Numbered from the stretch's first letter, positions 36,498 through 45,783 are shown. The stretch is 64,000 nucleotides of DNA from Burkholderiales bacterium RIFCSPLOWO2_02_FULL_57_36 (GCA_001770855.1 MESE01000001.1:186001-250000), one strand, 5' to 3'. Notes: generated by a model from the sequence alone, not told the origin. Program-made: numbers and translations.

Positions 36498-38249
36498 ATG
36501 GCATCCTTCACGCTTCATGGTATTCCGGTTTCACGCGGCATCGCGATCGGCCGCGCGCATTTGCTTGCGCCGGCTGCGCTCGACGTCAGGCACTACCTGA
36601 TCGAAGCCGAGCAGGTCGAGGCGGAAGTGCAGCGGCTGCAGGATGCGATTGAAACCGTGCACAAGGAATTGCAGGTGATCTGGAAAGACCTGCCGCAGGA
36701 TGCGCCCGCCGAACTGGGTGCTTTCCTCGATGTGCATGCGCTGATCCTGTCGGACCCGATGATTTCCGAAGTGCCGCTCGATATCATCCGCGCCCGCCAC
36801 TACAACGCCGAATGGGCGCTGGTCACCCAGATCGATGAATTGTCGGCGCAGTTCGATGAAATTGAAGACCCCTATCTGCGTGAACGCAAAAATGACATCC
36901 AGCAGGTCGGCGAGCGTGTCCTGAAGGTGTTGACCGGCACAGCCACCGCGTTGTCGCGGCTTAGCAGTGCCGAGGAGTCGACTGCGCAGGTGATCGTCAT
37001 CGCTCACGATATCTCGCCGGCCGACATGCTGCAATTCAGGGATCGTGCGTTTGGCGGCTTCGTCACCGATGTCGGCGGGCAGAATTCACATACGTCGATT
37101 GTTGCGCGCAGCCTCGATATTCCGGCGGCGGTAGGCATGTCGAACGCGTCGGCGTTGATCGCACAGGATGACTGGGTCATTATCGATGGCGATGCCGGCG
37201 TCGTGATTGTCGAGCCGTCGCCTGCGGTGCTGGAGCAATACCGCGAACTGCAGGCGCGCCTGATGCGCGAGCGCAAAAAACTCGGCAAGCTCAGGCGGAC
37301 ACCCGCAGTCACGCGCGACGGCACGGAAATCGCCTTGTTCGCGAACATAGAGTTGCCGGACGATTGCGTAGCCGCCATGGAAGCGGGCGCGGCCGGCGTC
37401 GGGTTGTTCCGTTCCGAGTTTTTGTTCATGGGCCGGACCGGTTACACAAACCGATTGCCGTCCGAGGATGAACAATTCGAATCCTACCGTGCGGCGGTGG
37501 TTGCAATGAAAGGCCGGCCGGTGACGATCCGCACGCTGGATATCGGCGCCGACAAGCCGATCAGCACGGTGGAGGAAACGGCGCTCAATCCGGCATTGGG
37601 CCTGCGCGCGATTCGCTATTGCCTGGCCGAACCGCAAATGTTCCTGGCACAGTTGCGGGCGATATTGCGCGCATCCGCATTCGGCCCGGTCAAACTGTTG
37701 ATTCCGATGCTGACGCAATCGTTCGAAATCGATCAAACGCTGGCGATGATCGAGCAGGCAAAGGCGCAATTGCGCGACGCGCACAAAAAATTCGATCCGT
37801 TGATTCCGATTGGGGCGATGATCGAGATTCCGGCGGCGGCGTTGGCGCTGCCGCTGTTTGTCAAGCGCATGGACTTTCTATCGATCGGCACCAACGACTT
37901 GATTCAGTATGCGCTCGCAATCGACCGCGCCGATCATGAAGTTGCGCATCTATACAATCCGTTGCATCCTGCGGTCCTGTATTTGATATCGAATACCATC
38001 GCAACCGGAACCAAGGCCGGCATTCCGGTATCGGTCTGCGGCGAAATGGCGGGCGATACGAAATTGACACGATTGCTGCTTGGTATGGGCTTGCGTGAAT
38101 TCTCGATGCATCCGGCCCAGTTGCTTTCCGTAAAACAGGAAATATTGAATAGCGATCTTACGACCATCGCGCCGCAAATCAGGAAAATCATGCGCGCTTT
38201 CGACTCTTCCGCGATCGCGGAGGCGGTCGATCAGTTGCGCATGCTGTGA
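36498..38249 (+). CDS. ptsI: Phosphoenolpyruvate--protein phosphotransferase (Enzyme I)
   Basis: 583 residues, normal for Enzyme I. The N-terminal HPr-binding and phosphohistidine domain has DVGGQNSHTSIVARSLDIPA with the active histidine. The C-terminal PEP-binding barrel has GVGLFRSEFLFMGRT, RTLDIGADKP, FLSIGTNDLIQYALAIDRAD and the catalytic cysteine in PVSVCGEMAGD. It starts the phosphate relay to HPr and EIIA-Man. No sugar permease is encoded nearby, so it reads as a regulatory PTS. Confidence 0.97.
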   Translation: MASFTLHGIPVSRGIAIGRAHLLAPAALDVRHYLIEAEQVEAEVQRLQDAIETVHKELQVIWKDLPQDAPAELGAFLDVHALILSDPMISEVPLDIIRARHYNAEWALVTQIDELSAQFDEIEDPYLRERKNDIQQVGERVLKVLTGTATALSRLSSAEESTAQVIVIAHDISPADMLQFRDRAFGGFVTDVGGQNSHTSIVARSLDIPAAVGMSNASALIAQDDWVIIDGDAGVVIVEPSPAVLEQYRELQARLMRERKKLGKLRRTPAVTRDGTEIALFANIELPDDCVAAMEAGAAGVGLFRSEFLFMGRTGYTNRLPSEDEQFESYRAAVVAMKGRPVTIRTLDIGADKPISTVEETALNPALGLRAIRYCLAEPQMFLAQLRAILRASAFGPVKLLIPMLTQSFEIDQTLAMIEQAKAQLRDAHKKFDPLIPIGAMIEIPAAALALPLFVKRMDFLSIGTNDLIQYALAIDRADHEVAHLYNPLHPAVLYLISNTIATGTKAGIPVSVCGEMAGDTKLTRLLLGMGLREFSMHPAQLLSVKQEILNSDLTTIAPQIRKIMRAFDSSAIAEAVDQLRML

Positions 38250-38297
38250 CTGCAGCAGGGCGCCAAGCCCGAAATTTGATGGCCTGCAGCTGTTTTT
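38250..38297 (+). terminator. Possible terminator after ptsI
   Basis: CTGCAG at 38250-38255 can pair with CTGCAG at 38284-38289, with an inner GGGC/GCCC stem, and five T follow at 38293. The structure is imperfect. Confidence 0.35.
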
Positions 38298-38300
38298 CGG

Positions 38301-38726
38301 CTACTTCACCAATGTCACGGGCACCTTGCTTGAGCGCAGCACGTCGCTGGCCACCGAACCGAGCAACAAGCCGGTCAGTCCGGTGCGTCCATGCGTTCCC
38401 ATGACAATCTGGTCGAATTGATGCTGCTGCGCGAAATTGACGATGGTTTCGGCGACATGCCCGATTGCCAGATGCTCGGTAAAGGGGATACCGGCCTGCT
38501 GCAACTGTTTTGCCGCGCCCTGTAGCGCCTGTCGTCCCTCGTCACGATAATAAGCGTCCAGATCGCCCTTGCTGACAAACATCCGGGCATGGCCCGACTC
38601 TATCGGGATCTGCACGTTGAGCAGATGAATATCCAACGCCCCCCCAGCCTGGTGCTGCTTGATCAAACTGGCCGCGGCACGCTCCGCGTGCTGTGAGCCG
38701 TCGACGGGAATCAGGATTTTTTGCAT
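38301..38726 (-). CDS. Universal stress protein, UspA family
   Basis: 141 residues. It opens MQKILIPVDGSQHAERAAAS and ends with the ATP-binding block IVMGTHGRTGLTGLLLGSVA (G-2x-G-9x-G-S/T type), so it is an ATP-binding member. The start was moved to the family N-terminus; an upstream in-frame extension is arginine-rich and unlikely. It lies 16 bases after terC on the same strand, so both are probably co-transcribed. Confidence 0.93.
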   Translation of the reverse strand: MQKILIPVDGSQHAERAAASLIKQHQAGGALDIHLLNVQIPIESGHARMFVSKGDLDAYYRDEGRQALQGAAKQLQQAGIPFTEHLAIGHVAETIVNFAQQHQFDQIVMGTHGRTGLTGLLLGSVASDVLRSSKVPVTLVK

Positions 38727-38742
38727 GTGATGTCGTCTCGCT

Positions 38743-39489
38743 CTATTTGGATTGGGATGAATGATCCTGCGATTCATTCAAGGACAGTTCGTTCACCGGT
38801 CCAGGTTTGGCTCGCATACGGCGTGCGAGTAACGTGCCCGTGGCCACAACCAGTACCGCGCCTGCCAACGAAGCCAGATAATGGAACCAGCCCGCCAGAT
38901 GTGCCACAAACGGCTTTACCGCGACATCGCCGAACATCATGTCGCCTGCAATCCAGCCCAGAAGGGCGCCGCCGAAGGTGATGACAATCGGGAAGCGGTC
39001 CATCAGGGTAAGCACGAATTTGCTGCCCCAGACGATGATCGGGATGCTGAACAATATGCCGAACACGACCAGCCCGAAGCTGTCCTTGGCCGCGCCTGCG
39101 ACGGCAACCACATTGTCCAGGCTCATGACGGCATCCGCGACCACGATGGTCTTGATCGCGCCCAGCAAATGCGTGCTGGCGGCAATCTCGGTATGGCCCT
39201 CGCCTTCCTCGGGCAGCAGCAGTTTGACGCCGATCCACAATAACAGCAGCGCGCCGACGAGCTTGAGATAAGGCATTGCAAGCAATTGCAATGCAAAGAA
39301 AAGCAGAATGATGCGCAGTCCGATCGCACCGACTACACCCCACATGATGCCCTTTTTGCGCTGCTCCGGCGGCAGCCGGCGGCAGGCAAGAGCAATCACA
39401 ACCGCATTGTCGCCTCCGAGCAGAATATCAATCGCAATAATTTGCAATAAGGCAAGCCAGAAGCCTGGCGCCGACATGAATTCAAACAT
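38743..39489 (-). CDS. TerC/YjbE family integral membrane protein
   Basis: 248 residues from an ATG with AAGGTGT seven bases upstream. About seven membrane helices. The two acidic metal-site motifs of the family are DILLGGDNAVVIALACRRLP and VVADAVMSLDNVVAVAGAA. Relatives export manganese or calcium, or link to tellurite resistance. No yybP-ykoY manganese riboswitch was seen upstream. The C-terminal tail is short, charged and cytoplasmic. Metal specificity unknown. Confidence 0.9.
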   Translation of the reverse strand: MFEFMSAPGFWLALLQIIAIDILLGGDNAVVIALACRRLPPEQRKKGIMWGVVGAIGLRIILLFFALQLLAMPYLKLVGALLLLWIGVKLLLPEEGEGHTEIAASTHLLGAIKTIVVADAVMSLDNVVAVAGAAKDSFGLVVFGILFSIPIIVWGSKFVLTLMDRFPIVITFGGALLGWIAGDMMFGDVAVKPFVAHLAGWFHYLASLAGAVLVVATGTLLARRMRAKPGPVNELSLNESQDHSSQSK

Positions 39490-39649
39490 TGATGACACCT
39501 TAAGTTGCGGCGGGCAAAACCCATCGCCAGGAAGTTTTTCCGAATTGTCGGGAATGATCGACTGCGAATATGGCCGAAAGCCGTTAAAGCTCGGACAAGC
39601 TTGCAGTATACCGTAGCCACCTGTCATCGGTACTGTGAGCACGCCTCAA

Positions 39650-39678
39650 TTGACGGCATTCAGTGAGTTGGTTATTCT
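39650..39678 (+). promoter_or_regulatory. Sigma-70 promoter of metX leader
   Basis: TTGACG and TATTCT are spaced by exactly 17 bases. The predicted start near 39685 coincides with the first bases of the SAM-II aptamer. Between terC and here (39490-39649) nothing else is recognised. Confidence 0.8.
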
Positions 39679-39685
39679 TACGCAA

Positions 39686-39738
39686 TCGCGCCGATTTGAT
39701 ATCAGCTTGCGGGCGCATAACAAATACGGCTAAAGCGT
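39686..39738 (+). promoter_or_regulatory. SAM-II riboswitch upstream of metX
   Basis: The 53 bases align block for block with the compact SAM-II (metA motif) aptamer: P1 GCGCC (39688-39692) with GGCGC (39712-39716), the GATTTGAT loop strand, CAGCTTGCGG, CAAATACGGCTAAAG. GATTTG can pair with CAAAT to form the H-type pseudoknot. SAM binding should lower metX expression. A terminator follows about 22 bases later, suggesting transcriptional attenuation. Confidence 0.92.
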
Positions 39739-39760
39739 GCTTGAATACAAGCCCTGAATT

Positions 39761-39793
39761 AGCCCGACAAGCCGACCGCTTTCGGGCTTTTTT
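39761..39793 (+). terminator. Attenuator terminator in metX leader
   Basis: AGCCCGA pairs with TCGGGCT over a 14-base loop, followed by six T. It lies between the SAM-II aptamer and the metX start. A GCTTG/CAAGC hairpin at 39739-39752 lies between aptamer and terminator. Confidence 0.85.
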
Positions 39794-39848
39794 GTTTTTT
39801 GACCATGATTTCGGCGATGCCGGTACTGCCCCGCGTAATTAAAAAAAT

Positions 39849-41012
39849 ATGAAATCTATCGGAATCGTATCGCCGCAGGCCATGCATTTCTCCGCGCCGC
39901 TGCAATTGCGCAGCGGCGCATCGCTTGCCGACTATACGCTGGTGTATGAGACTTACGGCACCTTGAATGCGGATCGCTCCAACGCGGTGCTGGTTTGCCA
40001 TGCGTTGAATGCATCGCATCATGTCGCAGGCATGTATGCCGGCGAGGGCGGCGCCAAAAATGTTGGTTGGTGGGACAACATGGTCGGCCCCGGCAAGCCG
40101 GTCGATACCGACAGATTCTTTGTCATCGGGGTCAACAACCTCGGTTCATGCTTCGGCTCGACGGGGCCGATGCATATCAATGCCGCGACCGGCAAACCTT
40201 ATGGCGCGGCTTTCCCGGTCGTTACCGTCGAGGACTGGGTGAATGCGCAGGCGCGGCTGGCGGATGCACTCGGCATTGAGCAGTTCGCCGCCGTCATGGG
40301 CGGCTCGCTCGGCGGCATGCAGGCGATGGCCTGGAGCATCATGTACCCACAGCGCATACGCCACTCTGTCGTGATTGCAGCCACACCGAAGCTGTCCGCG
40401 CAAAATATCGCGTTCAACGACGTGGCGCGGCAGGCGATTCTGACCGATCCCGATTATCACGGCGGCGATTATTATGCGCATGGGGTAGTGCCGAAAAACG
40501 GCTTGCGCGTGGCGCGCATGGTTGGCCACATCACTTATCTTTCGAATGCCGATATGGCGGAAAAATTCGGCCGCGAACTGCGTAACGGCGATTATCAATT
40601 CGGCTACGGCATCGATTTCGAAATCGAGTCGTATTTACGTTATCAAGGCGAGAAATTTTCCGAATACTTCGACGCCAATACATATCTGTTGATTACCAAG
40701 GCGCTCGATTATTTTGATCCTGCGCGCGCATTCAACGGCAACCTGACCAAGGCGCTCGCCAATACCCGGGCCGGGTTCTTGCTGGTGTCGTTTTCGACCG
40801 ACTGGCGTTTTGCGCCGGCATGCAGCCGCGAGATCGTGCAGGCGCTGGTCAACAACAAGCGCAAGGTGACGTACGCCGAGATCGACGCGCCGCACGGGCA
40901 TGATGCATTCCTCCTTGAAGACCGGCGCTATGTCAACGTGGTACGGTCCTATTACAACAACATCTGGAACGAAATCAACGTCGCCGCTCCCGAGGAAAAG
41001 GTGCAAGCATGA
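39849..41012 (+). CDS. metX: Homoserine O-acyltransferase (MetX)
   Basis: 387 residues of alpha/beta-hydrolase fold. It acylates homoserine at the first committed step of methionine synthesis. The nucleophile is in [40 protein letters not shown] and [12 protein letters not shown] are family blocks. The histidine in [15 protein letters not shown] closes the triad. Whether it uses acetyl- or succinyl-CoA cannot be decided by eye. There is no good Shine-Dalgarno. The stop overlaps metW by ATGA. Confidence 0.95.
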   Translation: MKSIGIVSPQAMHFSAPLQLRSGASLADYTLVYETYGTLNADRSNAVLVCHALNASHHVAGMYAGEGGAKNVGWWDNMVGPGKPVDTDRFFVIGVNNLGSCFGSTGPMHINAATGKPYGAAFPVVTVEDWVNAQARLADALGIEQFAAVMGGSLGGMQAMAWSIMYPQRIRHSVVIAATPKLSAQNIAFNDVARQAILTDPDYHGGDYYAHGVVPKNGLRVARMVGHITYLSNADMAEKFGRELRNGDYQFGYGIDFEIESYLRYQGEKFSEYFDANTYLLITKALDYFDPARAFNGNLTKALANTRAGFLLVSFSTDWRFAPACSREIVQALVNNKRKVTYAEIDAPHGHDAFLLEDRRYVNVVRSYYNNIWNEINVAAPEEKVQA

Positions 41013-41623
41013 ATTTTCATCAACTCAGTATTTTGCGCGCGGACCTGGCGTTTATCGCACATTGGGTGAGCGAAGAATCGAATGTGCTGGATCTGGGTTG
41101 CGGGGACGGTGTGATGCTGGATTACCTGCAGTCGGACAAACACTGCTTCGGTTACGGCATCGAGATCGATGATGAAAAAATCCCGGCTTGCATCGAACGA
41201 GGCGTGAACGTGATCCAGCAGGATCTGGAGGCGGGACTGGCGATTTTTGCCGATAATGCATTCGACACCGTGCTGTGCCTGTCCGCGCTGCAGATGATGA
41301 AGAACGTCGAAGGCATCTTGCGCGACATCGCGCGTGTCGGCGGCGAAGCGATTGTGTCGTTCCCGAATTTTGCCTATTGGCCGCATCGCGTGTCGCTGCT
41401 TCGCGGCCGCATGCCGGTCTCAAAGACTCTGCCGTATGAATGGTACGACACGCCGAACCTGCGCTGCGCAACGATCAAGGATTTCGAGGAACTTGCAAAC
41501 GAAGTGGGGCTCGAAGTACTCGAATGCGTCGCCCTTGACGAACAAGGCAAGCCTGTTTCAACTTTACCAAACTGGCGCGGCAGCCTGGCGGTGTTCCGTC
41601 TACGTAAAAAAACTCCCACATAA
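41009..41623 (+). CDS. metW: Methionine biosynthesis protein MetW
   Basis: 204 residues with a class I methyltransferase-like fold. SAM-type loop [17 protein letters not shown] and the strand [19 protein letters not shown] are intact, and [20 protein letters not shown] is the MetW signature. MetW is needed with MetX for homoserine acylation in Pseudomonas and relatives. The ATGA overlap with metX fits equal production of two partner proteins. Confidence 0.95.
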   Translation: MNFHQLSILRADLAFIAHWVSEESNVLDLGCGDGVMLDYLQSDKHCFGYGIEIDDEKIPACIERGVNVIQQDLEAGLAIFADNAFDTVLCLSALQMMKNVEGILRDIARVGGEAIVSFPNFAYWPHRVSLLRGRMPVSKTLPYEWYDTPNLRCATIKDFEELANEVGLEVLECVALDEQGKPVSTLPNWRGSLAVFRLRKKTPT

Positions 41624-41630
41624 GACCCCC

Positions 41631-41711
41631 ATGAGTGTGACGTCTGTCCAATTGGCCGCCCAGCCTAGGTTCTTTGATCCTGCGCTGTTCCCCATGGAGT
41701 ACGCCCAGTGA
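41631..41711 (+). CDS. Possible 26-residue ORF coupled to the permease gene
   Basis: A short frame from ATG to a TGA that overlaps the GTG start of the next gene (GTGA). It begins MSVTSVQLAAQ and ends FPMEYAQ. No Shine-Dalgarno is evident. It could be a leader peptide for translational coupling, a remnant of an older gene end, or chance. Confidence 0.25.
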   Translation: MSVTSVQLAAQPRFFDPALFPMEYAQ

Positions 41712-43006
41712 GCGTCAACGAGAGCGCAGCCAAGACCCGGCCGCGGATCCGTGACGCATTCCTGCATCCGTCGTCCTGGACCATGTTCTTCTTCGGCTTC
41801 GCCTCCGGCCTGCCTTTTCTGCTGGTGGCGGGCACCCTGGCTTACTGGCTGAAGGAAAATAATATCGCGCTGAGGGAGATCACCATGATCGCCAGCGCGG
41901 GCTTGGCCTATTCATTCAAATTCCTGTGGGCGCCTCTGGTCGACCGCCTGCGGCTGCCATTGCTGGGACGGCTGGGCCAACGCCGCAGTTGGCTGTTGCT
42001 GACCCAGCTGCTGGTGATGGCCGGGTTGATGGCGATGGCTTCGGTGACGCCTTCGCAGCTGGGGCTGTTCGTCGGACTGACTCTGCTGGTGGCCATTGCC
42101 GGGGCCACCTTGGACATCGCGGTGGACGCTTATCGCATCGAGATCGCCCCCGTCGAGGCGCAGGGTGCGCTGGTTGCCACCTATTCGCTGGGTTATCGGC
42201 TGGCGCTGATCGTCACCGGTGCGCTGGCGCTGGTGCTGGCCGACCATGCTATCTGGCCCAATGTGTACCGGGCGATGGCGGCGTTCATGTTGATTCCTAT
42301 TGTGGCCAATCTGATGGCGCATGAACCGGAAGTGCTGCGCATCCAGGCGCAAAACTGGGTTCAGGGCCTGCGCGAGGGCGTGGTCGAGCCGTTTGCCGAC
42401 TTCTTCCGTCGTTTCGGCGGGCGGGTGGGGCTGATGATCCTGCTCTTCATTCTGCTGTTCAAGATTTCCGACCAAGCCCTGGTGGGCGGCATCATGGGAC
42501 CGTTCTATCTGGATCAGGGCTTTAGCAAAACCCAAATTGCCGCCGTATCCAAGGTCTACGGTATCTGGGTGGGCATCGGCGGCGCTTTCCTCGGCGGCAT
42601 TGCGGTGGTGCGCTGGGGTGTGGAGCGCGCGCTGCTGGCGGGCATCGTGCTGGGGGCGCTGAGCAACCTGTTGTACTTGTGGCTGATCGGCGCCAATGGC
42701 GACGTGGCCATGCTGACTCTGGTGATTTCCGGCGAAAACCTGGCCCAGGGCCTGCTGGGCACCACCGCTGTGGCCTACCTTTCGGCATTGGTGAACCAGC
42801 GCTACACCGCCACCCAGTACGCGCTGTTCAGTTCGCTGATCACGCTGCCGGGCAAGGCGCTGGGATTCTATTCCGGCCGCATCGTCGAGGCGGTGGGTTA
42901 CGCTCCGTATTTCTGGATCACGACGTTGGCGATCGTTCCGGCCATCGGCTTGTACTTCTGGCTCTGGCCACGGGTCAAGCTGAACGGGGATGCGCGCTCA
43001 ATTTGA
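41708..43006 (+). CDS. ampG: AmpG-like muropeptide/MFS permease
   Basis: 432 residues, twelve membrane segments. FFFGFASGLPFLLVAGTLAY and the next loop LKENNIALREITMIASAGLA are the AmpG opening. FLWAPLVDRLRLPLLGRLGQ and RRSWLLLTQ form the conserved TM2-3 segment. AmpG brings anhydro-muropeptides into the cytoplasm for cell-wall recycling. I use the GTG at 41708. Leucine codons are strongly CTG-biased compared with neighbouring genes, which mix TTG and CTG. Confidence 0.88.
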   Translation: MSVNESAAKTRPRIRDAFLHPSSWTMFFFGFASGLPFLLVAGTLAYWLKENNIALREITMIASAGLAYSFKFLWAPLVDRLRLPLLGRLGQRRSWLLLTQLLVMAGLMAMASVTPSQLGLFVGLTLLVAIAGATLDIAVDAYRIEIAPVEAQGALVATYSLGYRLALIVTGALALVLADHAIWPNVYRAMAAFMLIPIVANLMAHEPEVLRIQAQNWVQGLREGVVEPFADFFRRFGGRVGLMILLFILLFKISDQALVGGIMGPFYLDQGFSKTQIAAVSKVYGIWVGIGGAFLGGIAVVRWGVERALLAGIVLGALSNLLYLWLIGANGDVAMLTLVISGENLAQGLLGTTAVAYLSALVNQRYTATQYALFSSLITLPGKALGFYSGRIVEAVGYAPYFWITTLAIVPAIGLYFWLWPRVKLNGDARSI

Positions 43007-43057
43007 GGAGTCGGGAATATGGCCGACATAGCGCTCACGGACATCGACGGCCTGACG

Positions 43058-43086
43058 GCCGAGCGCATTCGGCGTAGGCGCTCGGC
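43058..43086 (+). repeat. Nine-base inverted repeat between ampG and M48 gene
   Basis: GCCGAGCGC and GCGCTCGGC are exact complements separated by 11 bases. No T-run follows, so if it terminates transcription it is not a simple intrinsic terminator. Confidence 0.45.
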
Positions 43087-43120
43087 TATGGATCAACACT
43101 TCTGTAGGAGAGGACAAACG

Positions 43121-43996
43121 ATGAAACGATTGATGTCGGCGGCACTGATATCGATCGCGCTGCTAGCGGGATCTTCGTATGCAAAAGATCAGGTAAGCGC
43201 GGATGGTGTAAAAATCGACAAGATGTCGCCGTTGCGCAAGCTGGTGCCTGATGTGCAACTGGAGGCCGCGGCTGCCCAACAATATACGGGTCTGAAGACG
43301 CAGGCGCGGCAAAAAGGCATGCTGGTTGCCGAAACCGATCCGGGAGTGCAGCGCCTGCGCGCCATTGCCAAGAGGATCATTCCGCATGCCGAGCGCTGGA
43401 ACGAACGCGCCGAAAAGTGGCAGTGGGAAGTCAACCTGATCGCCGCGCAAGACGTCAACGCATTCTGTATGCCGGGCGGGAAAATCGCATTTTTCAGCGG
43501 CCTGGTCGACAAACTGAAGCTAACCGATGATGAAATCGCGATCGTGATGGGCCACGAGATTGCGCATGCATTGCGCGAACACGGCCGGGCGCGCGTGGCA
43601 AAGGGAGCTCTGTTGCAGCTTGGTGCGGCGCTGGGTTCTGCGATATTGGGTCTGGGAGACACCGGGCAAGTCGTGGTCGGCCAGGGCGCGCAATTGGCAT
43701 TGCTGAAATTTTCCCGCGACGATGAAACCGAAGCGGACATCGTCGGCCTGGATATCGTTGCGCGTGCCGGCTACGATCCGCGCGCGGGTATCGCGCTCTG
43801 GAAAAAAATGGGAATGCTGAACAAGGGCGCGCCGCCGCAGTGGCTATCGACGCACCCCGCCGGAAAGAATCGAATCGCACAGATGCAGAAGCATTTGCCG
43901 GACGTGATGCCCTTGTTTGCCAAAGCCAAAGGCGCCGATGTCAGGAAGCTGCCGCCATATCAAAGCAATGTACAGGGAATAGCGCCGGTTAAATGA
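43121..43996 (+). CDS. M48 family periplasmic metalloprotease
   Basis: 291 residues. A signal peptide (LMSAALISIALLAGSSYA) exports it. The zinc site is IVMGHEIAHALREHGRAR (HExxH) with the third ligand glutamate in SRDDETEADIVGLDIVARAG. The order and spacing resemble LoiP/BepA-core proteases without TPR repeats, which cleave or refold damaged envelope proteins. GGAG lies nine to ten bases before the chosen ATG. An in-frame upstream ATG at 43019 would add 34 residues before the signal peptide. Confidence 0.9.
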   Translation: MKRLMSAALISIALLAGSSYAKDQVSADGVKIDKMSPLRKLVPDVQLEAAAAQQYTGLKTQARQKGMLVAETDPGVQRLRAIAKRIIPHAERWNERAEKWQWEVNLIAAQDVNAFCMPGGKIAFFSGLVDKLKLTDDEIAIVMGHEIAHALREHGRARVAKGALLQLGAALGSAILGLGDTGQVVVGQGAQLALLKFSRDDETEADIVGLDIVARAGYDPRAGIALWKKMGMLNKGAPPQWLSTHPAGKNRIAQMQKHLPDVMPLFAKAKGADVRKLPPYQSNVQGIAPVK

Positions 43997-44099
43997 CGGG
44001 TCTGTTCAAAGGACGAAAATTTGCTCAACCTGGCCATTTCCCGCATGTGGAAGATGGAGTGAACAAGGCACGATAGAACCAGAAATCATACGTGCCGTA

Positions 44100-44870
44100 T
44101 CAATTGCCGCCATACTCGATGATCAGCGGCGCGTGATCCGAGAAGCGCTCCTCCTTGTAGATCGACACCGCGCTTGCCTTGGCGGCGATACCCGGCGTGG
44201 CGACATGATAGTCGATGCGCCACCCCACATTCTTGGCCCACGCCTGGCCGCGATTGCTCCACCAAGTGTATTGTTCAGCGCGCGTATCGACGCGGCGGAA
44301 TACATCGACCAAGGTGAGTTCATCGAATACGCGTGACAGCCAGGCACGCTCCTCCGGTAAAAAGCCGGAATTCTTTTGATTGCTCCTCCAGTTTTTCAGG
44401 TCGATTTGCTGGTGCGCGATATTCCAGTCGCCGCAGATCACGATTTCACGTCCGCTTGCCACAAGCTTCGCCAAGTGAGGCAAAAATACTTCCATGAAGC
44501 GGAACTTGGCCAATTGCCGCTCTTCGCTGGATGAACCCGATGGACAATACACCGAGATGACGGAAAGATTGTCGAAATCGCATTGCACATAGCGGCCTTC
44601 GGCATCGAACTCCTGGCAACCGAAGCCAAGTTGTACGGAATTCGGCTTCTTCTTCGCATATACACCGGCTCCGGAATAGCCTTTTTTCTCGGCGTAATGG
44701 AAGCAGCCGTTATATCCAGGGGGCGCCAAAAATTCAGGCATCATGTCGGATGCTTGTGCCTTGAGCTCCTGTACGCATACAAAATCGGCGTTCTGTTTGG
44801 ACATCCAGTCGAAAAACCCTTTTTTGGCGGCGGAGCGGATGCCGTTCAGGTTGGCGGAAATGATTTTCAT
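44100..44870 (-). CDS. xthA: Exodeoxyribonuclease III
   Basis: 256 residues. Family motifs are intact: MKIISANLNGIRSAAKKGF, the metal-binding glutamate in DFVCVQELKAQ, ISVYCPSGSSSEERQ, ICGDWNIAHQQIDLKNW and the catalytic GWRIDYHVATP...FSDHAPLIIEY. It removes abasic sites and 3' blocks during base excision repair. Monocistronic, divergent from pyrE across 216 bases. Confidence 0.96.
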   Translation of the reverse strand: MKIISANLNGIRSAAKKGFFDWMSKQNADFVCVQELKAQASDMMPEFLAPPGYNGCFHYAEKKGYSGAGVYAKKKPNSVQLGFGCQEFDAEGRYVQCDFDNLSVISVYCPSGSSSEERQLAKFRFMEVFLPHLAKLVASGREIVICGDWNIAHQQIDLKNWRSNQKNSGFLPEERAWLSRVFDELTLVDVFRRVDTRAEQYTWWSNRGQAWAKNVGWRIDYHVATPGIAAKASAVSIYKEERFSDHAPLIIEYGGN

Positions 44871-45086
44871 GATATCGATCTAAAAAGTTCGCAACAGGAT
44901 AACCGATTCACGCTTTCTACAAGGATAGGTGGTGTATTCCTCGCGCAAATTTTCTGGCCAAAAGCGTTGCAATCGCAGGCACCATACTTGCATCTGACCT
45001 GATACCAGTCTGATATCCATTTAAAATAGGCCCGTTTGGTTTCAAAGCAGCAAATTTTCGTCACTTTTTTATGATACGGCTCTGGT

Positions 45087-45776
45087 TTGAACAATCTACG
45101 TCACCAATTTATTGAATTTGCCGTCAATGCCGGAGTGCTGCGGTTTGGCGAGTTCTTGACCAAGGCAGGTCGCAGTTCTCCCTATTTTTTTAATGCAGGT
45201 TCTTTCAGTGATGGTGCCCGGCTGGGGAGAATCGCCGATTTTTATGCGCAGACGCTGCTTGATTCCGGGGTTGAATTCGACATGCTGTTCGGCCCCGCAT
45301 ATAAAGGCATCACGCTGGCTTCGGCGACCGCGGTAGCGTTGGCCGGGAAAGGCCGCAACGTGCCGTTCGCATTCAATCGCAAGGAAGCCAAGGATCATGG
45401 CGAAGGCGGTACGATCGTCGGCGCCGGACTGCAGGGGCGGGTAGTCATTGTCGACGATGTGATTTCCGCCGGCACCTCGGTGCGCGAGTCGGTCGACATT
45501 ATCCGGGCCGCCGGCGCAACGCCGTGCGCCGTCTTGATCGCGCTCGACCGGATGGAGCGTTCAGGCAAGGATAGTGCACTTTCCGCGCATTCCGCGGTCC
45601 AGGAAGTCAGCCAGACATATGGAATGCCGGTGATTTCGATCGGCAATCTGGATGATCTGCTGGATTACATTTCCGCCGCGGGAGCCGACGCACAACTGGT
45701 GCAATACAAGAACGCTGTCGCCGCTTACAGGCAGCGGTACGGGGTAATGCAAGTCAGCGCACAACATATCGAGTGA
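45087..45776 (+). CDS. pyrE: Orotate phosphoribosyltransferase
   Basis: 229 residues. It joins orotate to PRPP in pyrimidine synthesis. The N-terminus FIEFAVNAGVLRFGEFLTKA matches the family from its first residues, so the TTG at 45087 is used as start; no in-frame ATG fits and the Shine-Dalgarno is poor. The PRPP-binding motif is VVIVDDVISAGTSVRESVDI, and NRKEAKDHGEGG is the flexible catalytic loop with the active lysine. Confidence 0.95.
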   Translation: MNNLRHQFIEFAVNAGVLRFGEFLTKAGRSSPYFFNAGSFSDGARLGRIADFYAQTLLDSGVEFDMLFGPAYKGITLASATAVALAGKGRNVPFAFNRKEAKDHGEGGTIVGAGLQGRVVIVDDVISAGTSVRESVDIIRAAGATPCAVLIALDRMERSGKDSALSAHSAVQEVSQTYGMPVISIGNLDDLLDYISAAGADAQLVQYKNAVAAYRQRYGVMQVSAQHIE

Positions 45777-45783
45777 GGATGCC

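Noticed and set aside
37464-37494. Possible tRNA T-loop-like ATTCGAATCC
   Set aside because: It lies inside the ptsI coding region and no cloverleaf can be drawn around it.
39490-39640. yybP-ykoY manganese riboswitch before terC
   Set aside because: The conserved GGGGAGUA and tandem CUACGGGGA blocks are absent on the minus strand.
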